Source: Fredinandcohnia onubensis | GTDB taxonomy: Bacteria; Bacillota; Bacilli; Bacillales; Bacillaceae_L | Length of the DNA stretch: 64,000 bases | Assembly: GCF_031181385.1 (NCBI RefSeq) | Contig: NZ_JAPSKV010000001.1 | Span: forward strand, 434,001-498,000 | Direction: 5' to 3' | Shown: piece by piece, positions 35,241 to 43,711 of the stretch | Layout: each line of letters opens with the position of its first letter | How positions within the stretch are numbered: the stretch's first letter is position 1 | The notes under the pieces: model-generated | The model's input: only the letters and a program-made list of their open reading frames with translations | The model's database searches: none | Told to the model about the DNA's origin: nothing | Position numbers and translations under genes: made by a program

Positions 35241-35723
35241 ATGTCAGCTGAAAACTTAGTAGAAATGCTCAAAAAGATACTTATTTTACATCAAAACTTA
35301 CTTAAGCTTTCTGAGCGAAAAACAAACATCCTGAAAAAAGGCGACATCGATGCCCTCAACGAACAAATGAAAGAAGAACAAAAATACATTTTAGCGATCA
35401 AGCAAATGGAAAATGAACGGATTTCCATTGTTGATAAATTGCTTGGACCACGTGTTCAAGAGAAGACATTATCGAAATGTATTGAAGCTACTACTGAGCC
35501 AATTGGTTCGGAGTTGGCAGAATTACATGAGGACCTGCTTAAAGTGACTCGAGAATTAAAAACAGTTAATGAGTTAAATCAGCAGCTTACACACCAGTCA
35601 CTGCAGTACGTGAACATGTCGTTGGACATGCTTCTGCCACAAGAGCAAAACGCTACCTATGGAAACCCAGCGGGAACAAAAGAGAAAAAGCAGACACGTT
35701 CGATGTTCGACTCAAAAGCTTAA
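35241..35723 (+). CDS. flgN: Flagellar chaperone FlgN (YvyG)
   Basis: 160 residues, AGGAGGG before ATG. All-helical, with a long coiled coil (LLKLSERKTNILKKGDIDAL and KVTRELKTVNELNQQLTHQSL), fitting the FlgN export-chaperone family for FlgK and FlgL. It is between flgM and flgK as in B. subtilis. Confidence 0.9.
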   Translation: MSAENLVEMLKKILILHQNLLKLSERKTNILKKGDIDALNEQMKEEQKYILAIKQMENERISIVDKLLGPRVQEKTLSKCIEATTEPIGSELAELHEDLLKVTRELKTVNELNQQLTHQSLQYVNMSLDMLLPQEQNATYGNPAGTKEKKQTRSMFDSKA

Positions 35724-35738
35724 ACGGAGGATGGAAAA

Positions 35739-37289
35739 ATGGTATCAACTTTTCATGGATTAGAAACTGCACGCCGCGGCATGATGACCCAGCAAAGTGC
35801 ACTATACACAACTGGACATAATATTGCGAATGCGAACACACCTGGTTACACAAGGCAGCGTGTCAATTTTACACAGACAACTCCATATCCATCTCCTGGT
35901 CTAAATGCACCAAAATTTCCTGGTCAGCTTGGAACGGGTGTTGAGGCTGGAACGATCCAACGTGTGCGTGAAAGCTTTATAGACGTACAATTCCGGGGCG
36001 AGCAAACTAAAGCAAGCTATTGGGATGCACGAGCAAATGCTTTGGGTAAAATGGAAGAAATCATGAATGAGCCATCTGAAACAGGCCTTGCAAACACTAT
36101 GAACCAATTCTGGCAGTCCTTGCAGGACTTAGCTGTGAATCCAGAAGACCAAGGGGCTCGTTCGGTTGTGCGCCAACGTGGTGAAATGGTAGCAAATACG
36201 TTCAACTATCTATCAAACTCATTAACTGCTATAAAAGATGACTTTGGTAAACAAATCAGTGTAACTGTGAAAACAGTAAACTCGCTTTCTGACCAAATAA
36301 GTAAATTAAACAAGCAAATTTCCGAAATTGAACCTGTCGGTTATTTACCAAATGATTTATACGACGAACGTGATCGGTTAATTGATGAGCTTTCGAAATT
36401 TGTAGAAATTAAGGTTCACCCTCCGAGAAGCAGTGGTGGCGATTCCCTACCGGTTGCAGAAGGTATTTTAGATATTTCAATCGTTGGTGAGAATGGGACA
36501 GAGACCAAGTTGATTGAAGGAAGTAATTTTAAAAAGCTTTCAGTCGTACCTGCAATTGATTCCGATGGAGACTTAGTAAATGATCAACCAACAGGACCAG
36601 TTACAGGATTCCAATTAGATGGACAAGCGGTTCCTTTTGTACGTAGTGGTGAAATGAAAGCATTAGTTGAAGCATACGGATATGTGGAAAATGGTGAAGA
36701 AAAAGGCATTTACAACAAAATGCTAGATGACTTAGATAAAATGGCATATTCATTCGCAACACAGTTCAATGCTGTGCATAGTCAAGGGTATACGTTGAAA
36801 ACTTCAACAGAAGCGAGTGAACAAGGAGGCGACTTCTTCGAGCCATTTACAAATGGTTATCAAAATGCAGCATCAACGATTAGTGTTTCTTCAAACATTG
36901 ATAACCTCAGCCGTATTGCTGTTTCAACGATTCAAGGTCAATCAGGAAATGGCTATAATGCTACAAATCTAGCAAATGTGAAAAATGCTGATTTCGGTAA
37001 ATTAGCTGGTTATCCAATTACATCTGGAAGTATCCAGTCCTTCTATGAATCTCTCATCGGTTCTATGGGGGTAGATTCGCAGGAAGCCAATCGTCTGTCA
37101 AAAAACTCTGCTGTGTTACGAGACTCTGTTGAAAATAGACGTCAATCGATTAGTGCGGTTTCATTAGACGAAGAGATGACAAATATGATTAAATTCCAAC
37201 ATGCATACAACGGGTCAGCAAGAATGATTACAGTACTCGATGAAATGCTTGATAAAATCATTAACGGAATGGGCGTTGTAGGAAGGTAG
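35739..37289 (+). CDS. flgK: Flagellar hook-associated protein 1 FlgK
   Basis: 516 residues with GGAGGATGG upstream. N-terminal flagellar rod/hook domain: STFHGLETARRGMMTQQSALYTTGHNIANANTPGYTRQR split over residues 3-41, with the ANxNTPGY motif. C-terminal conserved helix ends in HAYNGSARMITVLDEMLDKIINGMG. FlgK is the first hook-filament junction protein. The middle D2/D3 part is variable as expected. Confidence 0.96.
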   Translation: MVSTFHGLETARRGMMTQQSALYTTGHNIANANTPGYTRQRVNFTQTTPYPSPGLNAPKFPGQLGTGVEAGTIQRVRESFIDVQFRGEQTKASYWDARANALGKMEEIMNEPSETGLANTMNQFWQSLQDLAVNPEDQGARSVVRQRGEMVANTFNYLSNSLTAIKDDFGKQISVTVKTVNSLSDQISKLNKQISEIEPVGYLPNDLYDERDRLIDELSKFVEIKVHPPRSSGGDSLPVAEGILDISIVGENGTETKLIEGSNFKKLSVVPAIDSDGDLVNDQPTGPVTGFQLDGQAVPFVRSGEMKALVEAYGYVENGEEKGIYNKMLDDLDKMAYSFATQFNAVHSQGYTLKTSTEASEQGGDFFEPFTNGYQNAASTISVSSNIDNLSRIAVSTIQGQSGNGYNATNLANVKNADFGKLAGYPITSGSIQSFYESLIGSMGVDSQEANRLSKNSAVLRDSVENRRQSISAVSLDEEMTNMIKFQHAYNGSARMITVLDEMLDKIINGMGVVGR

Positions 37290-37299
37290 GTTAGAGGTA

Positions 37300-38178
37300 A
37301 TGCGGGTAACACAATCCATGCTAACAAATAATATGTTGCGAAATCTAAGTAGCAGCTACGAAAAATTAGGGAAGTATCAAGATCAACTTAATACGGGAAA
37401 GAAGATTACGAAACCATCAGATGACCCAGTTATTGCGATTAAAGGTATGAGATATCGAACGGACTTAACAGAGGTTGAGCAATATAAACGTAATCTATCT
37501 GAAGCATATACATGGATGGAGTCTGCAGACGATGCAATGGATAAAATGACCCAGGCTCTGCAACGCGTCCGAGAACTGACTGTACAAGCGAGTACCGGTA
37601 CGAACGGTCCCGATGAAAAAAAGAGTATTGCTATAGAAATTGAACAGTTAAAGGAACATATTGCAACCATTGCCAATACAAAGGTAGGAAATAGGTATAT
37701 TTTTAATGGTACGAATACAACCGAAGCCCCAGTCGATCTATCTGCAAATGCAATTCCAACGGCAAGTAATGATGTTTTACTAGAGGTTTCTAAAGGGGTA
37801 CACATGAATGTGAATGTGAAATCGACTGATCTTCTAAAAGGTAGCAACCCAAATGATATTTTTACAGAGCTTGATAATCTTATAACAGATCTAAACGCTG
37901 ATGGTGATGTTGGAAAATATCTTGGTTCCTTAGAAGGACATCTAACAAATGTTGTTGGAACACGTGCCGACCTTGGGGCGCGCTATAATCGAGTAGAATT
38001 AATTAATGAACGCTTAGGCTCTCAAGAGGTAATCGCAAATAAAATTATCTCTGAAAACGAGGACGCAGATATGGAAAAAGTCATCATTAATCTAACAACC
38101 TCAGAAGCACTTCATCGAGCTGCATTAAGTGCGGGTTCAAGAATTATTCAACCAACACTTTTAGACTTTTTACGTTAA
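37300..38178 (+). CDS. flgL: Flagellar hook-associated protein 3 FlgL
   Basis: 292 residues, AGGTTAGAGGT before ATG. N-terminal MRVTQSMLTNNMLRNLSSSYEKLGKYQDQL with TGKKITKPSDDPV is the flagellin/FlgL N-domain. The C-terminal helix ends ALHRAALSAGSRIIQPTLLDFLR. It forms the second hook-filament junction ring. A terminator hairpin overlaps its stop codon. Confidence 0.96.
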   Translation: MRVTQSMLTNNMLRNLSSSYEKLGKYQDQLNTGKKITKPSDDPVIAIKGMRYRTDLTEVEQYKRNLSEAYTWMESADDAMDKMTQALQRVRELTVQASTGTNGPDEKKSIAIEIEQLKEHIATIANTKVGNRYIFNGTNTTEAPVDLSANAIPTASNDVLLEVSKGVHMNVNVKSTDLLKGSNPNDIFTELDNLITDLNADGDVGKYLGSLEGHLTNVVGTRADLGARYNRVELINERLGSQEVIANKIISENEDADMEKVIINLTTSEALHRAALSAGSRIIQPTLLDFLR

Positions 38179-38206
38179 GCTATCTTGTTATGAGATAGCT
38201 TTTTTC
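38178..38206 (+). terminator. Terminator/attenuator after flgL
   Basis: AGCTATCT / AGATAGCT (38178-38185 with 38193-38200), 7-base loop, then a T run. It separates flgM-flgL from yviE-fliW-csrA, allowing partial read-through. Confidence 0.75.
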
Positions 38207-38220
38207 ATAGGAGTGATCAC

Positions 38221-38811
38221 ATGCAACTAGCTCAAATCAGATTAGAGTCTCAATACGCAAAAATTGGTTTAAAAACGACACCACCTGTTCAAGAAATTCA
38301 ACAACCTAAGGCTGATTTATCGATTGAACAGCCTAAAGCAGAGTTAACGATTAGAACCACACCCGGAAAGTTAACAATTGACCAAACGAAAGCAAGGGAA
38401 GATGTTGACTTAAAAAGCATTTCAAAAAGAATAGCAGAGTTTGCGGACAAAGGGTATCAGGATTCTCTTGAAGGAATCGCAAGGCGAGCACAAGAAGGAT
38501 ATGCCCTGATGAGGATAGAGGATGGAGGGAATCCAATTGCCAAAATCTCAAAAACGAATAGTGAAGGACCTGAACTTCGATTTAATATTGGATGGATACC
38601 GTCACACTTTAGTGTCAAAACTAATTACACACCGGCAGAAGTGGATATCGATGTGAAGGTAAATAAACCGATAATCAATAGTCAAACCAATAAGCCCATC
38701 CACAACTATACACCTGGAAAAGTAAACATTGACTTGGAACAAAAACAATCATTAAAAATAGATTTTGTAAATTTAAAATATGTTGGAATCAATTATGAGC
38801 AAGAGATCTAA
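38221..38811 (+). CDS. yviE: DUF6470-family flagellar-locus protein YviE
   Basis: 196 residues, GGAGTGAT before ATG. It has short beta-type repeats of the form Q(Q)PKA(D/E)L(S/T)I and YTPG(K)V(N/D)ID at both ends, and a helical middle (DLKSISKRIAEFADKGYQDSL). It matches the YviE family found between flgL and fliW in Bacillus. Function unknown. Confidence 0.85.
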   Translation: MQLAQIRLESQYAKIGLKTTPPVQEIQQPKADLSIEQPKAELTIRTTPGKLTIDQTKAREDVDLKSISKRIAEFADKGYQDSLEGIARRAQEGYALMRIEDGGNPIAKISKTNSEGPELRFNIGWIPSHFSVKTNYTPAEVDIDVKVNKPIINSQTNKPIHNYTPGKVNIDLEQKQSLKIDFVNLKYVGINYEQEI

Positions 38812-38829
38812 CTATAAGGTTGTGAAAAA

Positions 38830-39267
38830 ATGAAAATTGAAACGAAATACCATGGTGAAGTACATATTGATGAAAATGAGATCCTCACGTTTTCAAATGG
38901 AATACCTGGATTTCTAGAAGAAAAGAAATTTGTGATTCTTCCGTTTGGTGAGAATACTGGCATCTCTGTTATGCAGTCATTTGGCAATGCACAGGTAGCC
39001 TTTGTCGTAACAAATCCGTTTTTCTTTTTAAAGGATTATGATTTCACAATAGACGACCAGGCTGTCGAACAGCTCAAGTTAGAGAATGAAAAAGATGTAT
39101 CCGTATTTGCCATCTTAACTGTGCAGGATCCGTTTGAAAAAACAACGGCTAATCTACAAGCACCTGTTGTCATAAATAATAAAAGAAAACTTGGTAAACA
39201 GGTTATATTGATGAATACAAATTATCAAACGAAACACTCTATCTTTGATAAAGTGCCTACGAAATAG
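38830..39267 (+). CDS. fliW: Flagellar assembly factor FliW
   Basis: 145 residues. FliW signature: ILTFSNGIPGFLEEKKFVILPF at residues 18-39 and the NPFFFLKDYDF and VFAILTVQDPFEKTTANLQAPVVIN blocks. FliW binds CsrA to inhibit it and binds flagellin, so free flagellin releases CsrA to repress hag translation. csrA starts 12 bases downstream. Confidence 0.96.
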   Translation: MKIETKYHGEVHIDENEILTFSNGIPGFLEEKKFVILPFGENTGISVMQSFGNAQVAFVVTNPFFFLKDYDFTIDDQAVEQLKLENEKDVSVFAILTVQDPFEKTTANLQAPVVINNKRKLGKQVILMNTNYQTKHSIFDKVPTK

Positions 39268-39279
39268 GGGGTGGGAGAA

Positions 39280-39513
39280 ATGCTTGTTCTTACAAGAAAA
39301 ATAAATGAAGCAATAAAGATAGGTGATGATATAGAACTAACGATATTGTCTATTAGTGGGGATCAAATAAAAATAGGGATCGATGCACCGAGACATGTCG
39401 AAATTCATCGAAAAGAAATTTACCTAGATATTCAAAATGAAAATAACAATGCCTCCCAAACCTCAATTGATTTACTGAAAAAATTAAATATAAACTTTAA
39501 AAACACCCCGTAA
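39280..39513 (+). CDS. csrA: Carbon storage/translation regulator CsrA
   Basis: The frame opens at 39271 (GTG), but GGGGGTGGGAG serves ATG at 39280, giving [20 protein letters not shown]. 77 residues. The [18 protein letters not shown] core is conserved. CsrA dimers bind ANGGA in RNA hairpin loops; the hag leader about 160 bases downstream has a near-perfect site. The stop codon lies inside a terminator hairpin. Confidence 0.96.
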   Translation: MLVLTRKINEAIKIGDDIELTILSISGDQIKIGIDAPRHVEIHRKEIYLDIQNENNNASQTSIDLLKKLNINFKNTP

Positions 39514-39533
39514 AGCATTTGTTTACGGGGTTT
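39506..39533 (+). terminator. Terminator overlapping the csrA stop
   Basis: CCCCGTAAA / TTTACGGGG (39506-39514 with 39522-39530), 7-base loop, TTT after. The csrA TAA (39511-39513) is in its left arm. Confidence 0.85.
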
Positions 39534-39577
39534 AGTATAATTTCAAAAATTTTGAAGAAAAATATCCGTAAATCTAT

Positions 39578-39603
39578 TAAACAATTAAAAATAATGTCGA
39601 TAC
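39578..39603 (+). promoter_or_regulatory. SigD promoter of hag
   Basis: TAAA (39578-39581), 14-base spacer, GTCGATAC (39596-39603), two bases from the SigD -10 consensus GCCGATAT. Same spacing as the flaG promoter at 44.8 kb. The leader to the hag start is about 105 bases. Confidence 0.65.
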
Positions 39604-39669
39604 TAAGTATGTAAAGCAAACAAGTACCAAAGGCGGCCGACTTTCGTACCGTTTGTTAAAATTTTACTT

Positions 39670-39683
39670 CCACAAGGACGTGG
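39670..39683 (+). promoter_or_regulatory. CsrA-binding hairpin in the hag leader (site 1)
   Basis: CCAC-AAGGAC-GTGG: a 4-bp stem presenting AAGGA in the loop. ACAAGGACGT is one base from the known CsrA consensus core ACARGGAUGU. A second GGA site overlaps the ribosome site AAGGAGGA at 39698-39705. This two-site layout is the known arrangement for CsrA control of B. subtilis hag. Confidence 0.75.
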
Positions 39684-39713
39684 GAGACCAAACATTCAAG
39701 GAGGAAATAAGAA

Positions 39714-41328
39714 ATGAGAATTAATCACAATATTGCTGCGTTAAATACTCACCGTCAATTAGGTGCAGCTTCTAACGCACAATCAAAATCAATGGAAAAA
39801 TTAGCTTCAGGTCTTCGTATCAACCGTGCAGGAGATGACGCTGCTGGATTAGCAATCTCTGAAAAAATGCGTGGACAAATTCGTGGATTAGATATGGCAG
39901 CTAAAAATGCCCAAGACGGTAGACTTGAAATGCCGCTCTAAGCAGTAATGCTTAGTTGAAAACTTCGTGAATTCGGTGGAACCCCAAACCAGCAAATAGT
40001 GGATGGTGGGCAATACCGAGCCAAGCCTAATGAATCGATAGAAAAGTAGTTAGGAAGGTGTGACGGTCAGGTGGTGAGGAATCGTACCAATAATCCACCC
40101 AAGAGCGCGGGGCACCCTAATAGGGTGAAGATATGACCTGAACTTTATGGAAACATAAAGAAGCAGAGGATAAAAAGCCACTGCGATAACAAAATTGATT
40201 TCTCTAATCCAAACAGCTGAAGGTGCTTTAAACGAAACACATTCAATTCTTCAACGTATGCGTGAATTGGCTGTTCAATCTTCTAATGATACTAATACAA
40301 CAACGGACCGTTCTGAGATACAAAAAGAAATTAATCAGTTAGTTGAAGAAATTGATCGAATTGGTAACACAACTGAATTTAACACAAAAAAATTAATTAA
40401 TGGTGGAGCAAATGTTTCGGGGACAGTTGGATCAAATCTAACTGGTATTGAAGTAGTTGGTGGTACTGGTGATACTACTGTAGGTGCATCTATTACTCTT
40501 ACTGCTGTAACTGATGCAACAAAAGCGGCAGAAACTAAGTCAGGTGCATTCACGACTGGAGCTGTAGCAGGTTCTGCACTATCCTTTACTGTAAATGGAA
40601 CAAGTTTTTCATTTGCTGTAGGTACTACTAATGAAAAGGTTGCTGAAACAATAAATGATGCTGGACTGGGTGTTACAGCATCATTTACTGCAGCAGATTT
40701 AACGATTACATCAAACACTGCGGGAAGTGCCTCTAAATTAAGTACTACTTTATCTGGTTCATTAGTAACAACTGCTGGTACGGATGCAACAGTTACATTA
40801 TCAGGTGGAGAACAGTATTCTGCTCAAGGCAATAATGTAACTATTGAAAGCGGGAATGCTAAAGGTTTAGAGTTTACTGTTAGCCAAGATTTATCCAGTC
40901 TATCTGCAAACAATACAATTACAGTAGCGAGTAACGGAACTCTTAACTTCCAGATTGGTGCTAACGAAAATCAAGAAATGAATATATCTATTAAAGATAT
41001 GAGATCAGGAGCTCTTGGTGTAAGTGGTATTGATGTGACTTCACAAACTAGTGCTTCTACTGCAATTACAACTATTAATAAAGCAATTGAAACTGTATCA
41101 GGTGAACGTTCAAAACTAGGTGCTTACCAAAACCGTTTAGATCACACTATCAATAACTTAGGTACATCTTCTGAAAACCTAACTGCTGCGGAATCTCGTA
41201 TCCGTGACGTAGACATGGCGAAAGAAATGATGGAACAAACTAAGAACTCTATCCTTTCTCAAGCAGCTCAAGCTATGTTAGCTCAAGCTAACCAACAACC
41301 ACAAGGAGTTTTACAACTTCTTCGTTAA
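39714..41328 (+). CDS. hag: Flagellin Hag, interrupted by a group I intron (join 39714-39920, 40198-41328)
   Basis: Exon 1 (69 codons) encodes [20 protein letters not shown] ... [12 protein letters not shown], the flagellin D0/D1 N-domain. Without splicing, translation leaves the flagellin frame after GGT and stops 7 codons later. Exon 2 resumes exactly at [15 protein letters not shown], with no residue missing compared with known flagellins. It ends in the C-terminal D1/D0 region ([44 protein letters not shown]). The joined product is 445 residues. The centre (about 150-320) is a Thr/Ala/Ser-rich variable domain. Translation start has CAAGGAGGAA, overlapping a CsrA site. Expression should need SigD, relief of CsrA and RNA splicing. 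Confidence 0.93.
39921..40197 (+). ncRNA. Group I self-splicing intron (277 nt, no endonuclease ORF) in hag
   Basis: Splice sites: exon 1 ends in CGGU (39917-39920), which pairs with GCCG (39932-39935) in the intron to form P1 with the required U.G pair. The intron ends in G (40197). P10 is clear: GAAAT (39927-39931) pairs with exon 2 ATTTC (40198-40202). Core: P4 TCGGT (39973-39977) with ACCGA (40015-40019) in the classical Q word ATACCGAGCCAAGCC; P7 GGTCA (40065-40069) with TGACC (40134-40138) in the S word AAGATATGACCTGAAC; P8 hairpin CACCCT-aat-AGGGTG (40113-40127); P9 CTTTATG-gaaa-CATAAAG (40143-40160). No homing endonuclease frame fits. Group I introns in flagellin genes have been reported in other Bacillaceae. 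Confidence 0.93.
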
Positions 41329-41338
41329 TTTTAATTAT

Positions 41339-41371
41339 TAAAGAGGCTCTAGTTCTTGCTAGGGTCTCTTT
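41339..41371 (+). terminator. Terminator of hag
   Basis: AAGAG-g-CTCTAG / CTAGGGT-CTCTT imperfect hairpin followed by TTTTC; immediately after the hag stop. Confidence 0.75.
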
Positions 41372-41511
41372 TCTTTCAATCTTGAATTGACTAATGAACT
41401 ACGGATTGCAATTACTTTTCCAAATCTTGTACTTCATGTATAAGTTTGTTAAATTGCTTATTCGACCGGGGGATTTCTAGTGTAGTGTAGTACGTTCAGG
41501 ATTGAGAAGTT

Positions 41512-41619
41512 TTGAGCGATTTCCTTCATTTCGAGGTAGATGATGTGTTTGCGGCTAACGTATTAATTCTAATGGCACTAAGTATGGCTAGTCAGCAACA
41601 AACTAATTCTTATTACTAA
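41512..41619 (+). CDS. Possible 35-residue peptide in the hag-toxin gap
   Basis: The 358 bases between hag and the toxin gene hold the hag terminator and little else. One frame from TTG (41512) with AGGA about 11 bases upstream encodes a short chain with a hydrophobic centre (VFAANVLILMALSMA) and a polar tail (SQQQTNSYY). It could be a small membrane peptide or a chance frame. No family recognised. Confidence 0.2.
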   Translation: MSDFLHFEVDDVFAANVLILMALSMASQQQTNSYY

Positions 41620-41686
41620 AAAGACAAATCTCCCAAATTATAGCTATAATAGAAAAAAATACATAGGATTAAAGTAGGGGGTCGCT

Positions 41687-42646
41687 ATGAGCCTGATAAG
41701 AGGTATAGGCAAAGGTCTAGGTAAGGGGGCCGGTTTTCTTTTAGGAAAACCGATTGAATTTGTAGGTGAGGTAACAGGTTCCAATTTGATAGGTGACATT
41801 GGAAAAGGTGTGCAAAAGGCTTCTGAGTTTGCGGGAGATACAGCCGGACAAGTAGTGGGTGGGGCAGTTGATACCGTTTCAGGCATTATCAGTGAAGACC
41901 AAACCAAAAGAGATAAAGGTCTTGGGGAAATGGGAAATGCTGTTTCACGAACTGCAAAGGGTGTTGCTGTAACAGCGAAGAATGCGATCCATGATGGTGG
42001 CGATGTGATTGGCGGTTTCTTGGACGGTGATCACAACCGAATGAAAAAAGGTGCTTCCTCTCTTGTCAAAACTGTTGCAGTCGGAACAATAGCTGTAGGT
42101 GTAGTTGATGTAATAGATGGTGGGGGAGTAGCACAAGCTGAATCGGTAGATACTCCTAACACTCCTACACCAACTAGCGAAGCAGCACCTGCTATTGATG
42201 GAGTAGGAGAAGGTCCAGTAACCATTGAGACGACGAATGACCATTTAGCAGGAACTGTTCATCCTGAAACCAACGTTCCTTTTGAAACAAATACAGTTCA
42301 GCTTCCTAGTGGACAAGAAGTAACTGGGGTTTTTCCAATATTTGATGTAGAGCATGAGGTTCATATGGATAAGAGCTTGTATCTTCAGTCAGATTATGTG
42401 CATTTTTCTTATGCTAACGCCGAATTATATGATGATATACAAGTTAATCCTCAGCTTGCAGATGATTTAGGATTAAGTGAACAGGACATTCAAGCTTTAA
42501 CCAATGGCGATACTCCACAAGGTTTTACTTGGCATCACCACGAAGAACCAGGTGTCCTACAATTAGTTGATGAAGAGATTCACGCGAATACAGGGCATGA
42601 TGGTGGTAGAGTACTATGGGGTGGTGGAGAAGAATTTCGCCACTAA
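41687..42646 (+). CDS. Polymorphic toxin with C-terminal WHH-type HNH/EndoVII nuclease
   Basis: 319 residues, GGGGG before ATG. The first ~145 residues are Gly/Ala/Val-rich amphipathic segments (GKGLGKGAGFLLGKPIEFVG, VAVGTIAVGVVDVIDGGG) with no standard signal peptide. A Pro/Thr linker (TPNTPTPTSEAAP) follows. The C-terminal ~120 residues end with FTWHHHEEPGVLQLV, EIHANTGHDGG and W: the conserved WHH nuclease pattern of the HNH/EndoVII superfamily found in secreted bacterial toxins. Catalytic histidines are intact. No obvious immunity gene follows on the same strand; a convergent unknown gene lies next door. Target is presumably nucleic acid of competing cells (inference). Confidence 0.8.
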   Translation: MSLIRGIGKGLGKGAGFLLGKPIEFVGEVTGSNLIGDIGKGVQKASEFAGDTAGQVVGGAVDTVSGIISEDQTKRDKGLGEMGNAVSRTAKGVAVTAKNAIHDGGDVIGGFLDGDHNRMKKGASSLVKTVAVGTIAVGVVDVIDGGGVAQAESVDTPNTPTPTSEAAPAIDGVGEGPVTIETTNDHLAGTVHPETNVPFETNTVQLPSGQEVTGVFPIFDVEHEVHMDKSLYLQSDYVHFSYANAELYDDIQVNPQLADDLGLSEQDIQALTNGDTPQGFTWHHHEEPGVLQLVDEEIHANTGHDGGRVLWGGGEEFRH

Positions 42647-42675
42647 TATAGGTAATGAAATCTATATAACAGTAG

Positions 42676-42715
42676 AGGACAAGATGGTAATCACTACTCT
42701 TGTCCTTTGATTTTA
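42676..42715. terminator. Hairpin between the convergent toxin gene and its neighbour
   Basis: AGGACAAGA / TCTTGTCCT (42676-42684 with 42698-42706), then TTGATTTTATT. It can terminate the toxin transcript. Confidence 0.7.
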
Positions 42716-43546
42716 TTCCTTAGGGATATGTTTTAACAGATTGTTAACCTGTTTTATCCCACTTTTTAATTTATCATTCTTTAGACTTTCTGAGTTTACT
42801 AAATTTGAAATGAGTTCTTGCGCAATAGGTATGTAATTTTGATACTTAGTAGCATGGGACTGATTGTGGGAATGATTACTTAACATTTCGAGTGATTGGT
42901 TAACAAAGTTTTCATAATCCTCTGTATTTTTCTTGAATGCAACCATTGTATCAAGTTCATTTTTAGTATGCTTTCCTTTTTTCGCTTTATCTTGAATTGA
43001 TTTTGCAAGTAAAGGTCTACCTATAATTGGGATAGAAGCGCCACCTAGGAGGGACCACTCGACCTCAGAATGAATACTTTTAATTTGTTGATCAAGTTTA
43101 TCTATGATTTCCTTTTGTTGGTCCAGTGAATCATCTAGAGATTTTTTTGAAAGAGTTAACCAATCTTCTGAATCAATAGTTCCACCTAGTAATGCCCAAC
43201 TTAGCCCAACATAACTTTGAATGTAACCTAGGATAAATAGATCTTTATAATCCTTAGTTGATTTTGCTTCATACATACCAAGACTTGATATGAAGTGTTG
43301 TTTTGCTTGCTGGATTAATTCATAACGTTCTTTATCGGTCCGGTGTTCCTTTTTTGCATCTTGAAGAAAAGTCATGCCTGAATAGAATGGACCAATCTGT
43401 AAAGTTTCTATACTTTGATGGATCGACGCTAATTTGTCTGCTTGTCGTTTCTCTACTACAAGTAATTCGTTTAGTAAATGCTGGTTAATCTGATTTTGAG
43501 ATAATTTTACAGCTAGGCTTATAGCTGTTAGTAATTCGCTATACAT
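42713..43546 (-). CDS. Predominantly helical protein of unknown function
   Basis: 277 residues with AGAGGAC before ATG. It lacks a signal peptide. The predicted content is mostly amphipathic helices rich in Lys, Gln, Ser and Leu (LLNELLVVEKRQADKLASIH; SLDDSLDQQKEIIDKLDQQI), with one apolar patch (LLGGASIPIIGRPLLA) near residue 170. No family is recognised. It converges on the WHH toxin gene, which is unusual for an immunity gene but does not exclude one. Region content (toxin, broken gene, riboswitch-controlled orphan) suggests acquired DNA. Confidence 0.7.
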   Translation of the reverse strand: MYSELLTAISLAVKLSQNQINQHLLNELLVVEKRQADKLASIHQSIETLQIGPFYSGMTFLQDAKKEHRTDKERYELIQQAKQHFISSLGMYEAKSTKDYKDLFILGYIQSYVGLSWALLGGTIDSEDWLTLSKKSLDDSLDQQKEIIDKLDQQIKSIHSEVEWSLLGGASIPIIGRPLLAKSIQDKAKKGKHTKNELDTMVAFKKNTEDYENFVNQSLEMLSNHSHNQSHATKYQNYIPIAQELISNLVNSESLKNDKLKSGIKQVNNLLKHIPKE

Positions 43547-43711
43547 GAATGTCCTCTTTTCATTTAAGCTACCCTTATTTTAACACCAATCACATAATAT
43601 CCTTTTTAGAAATTTTAATTTAATAAATACGAACAAGGGCATATTTCTGATCTGGAAACTTATCAAACAATTTTATTTTTAATTCAGTTTCAACAGGCTA
43701 AATTTTATCCT

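Noticed and set aside
39714-40200. hag as a pseudogene broken by a frameshift or by an insertion sequence
   Set aside because: The interruption has no transposase, no terminal inverted repeats and no target duplication. It has instead the P1/P10/P4/P7/P9 pairings and terminal G of a group I intron, and precise removal restores flagellin.
40335-40718. Minus-strand frame opposite the variable flagellin domain
   Set aside because: It is a shadow of the Thr/Ala/Val-rich flagellin codons.
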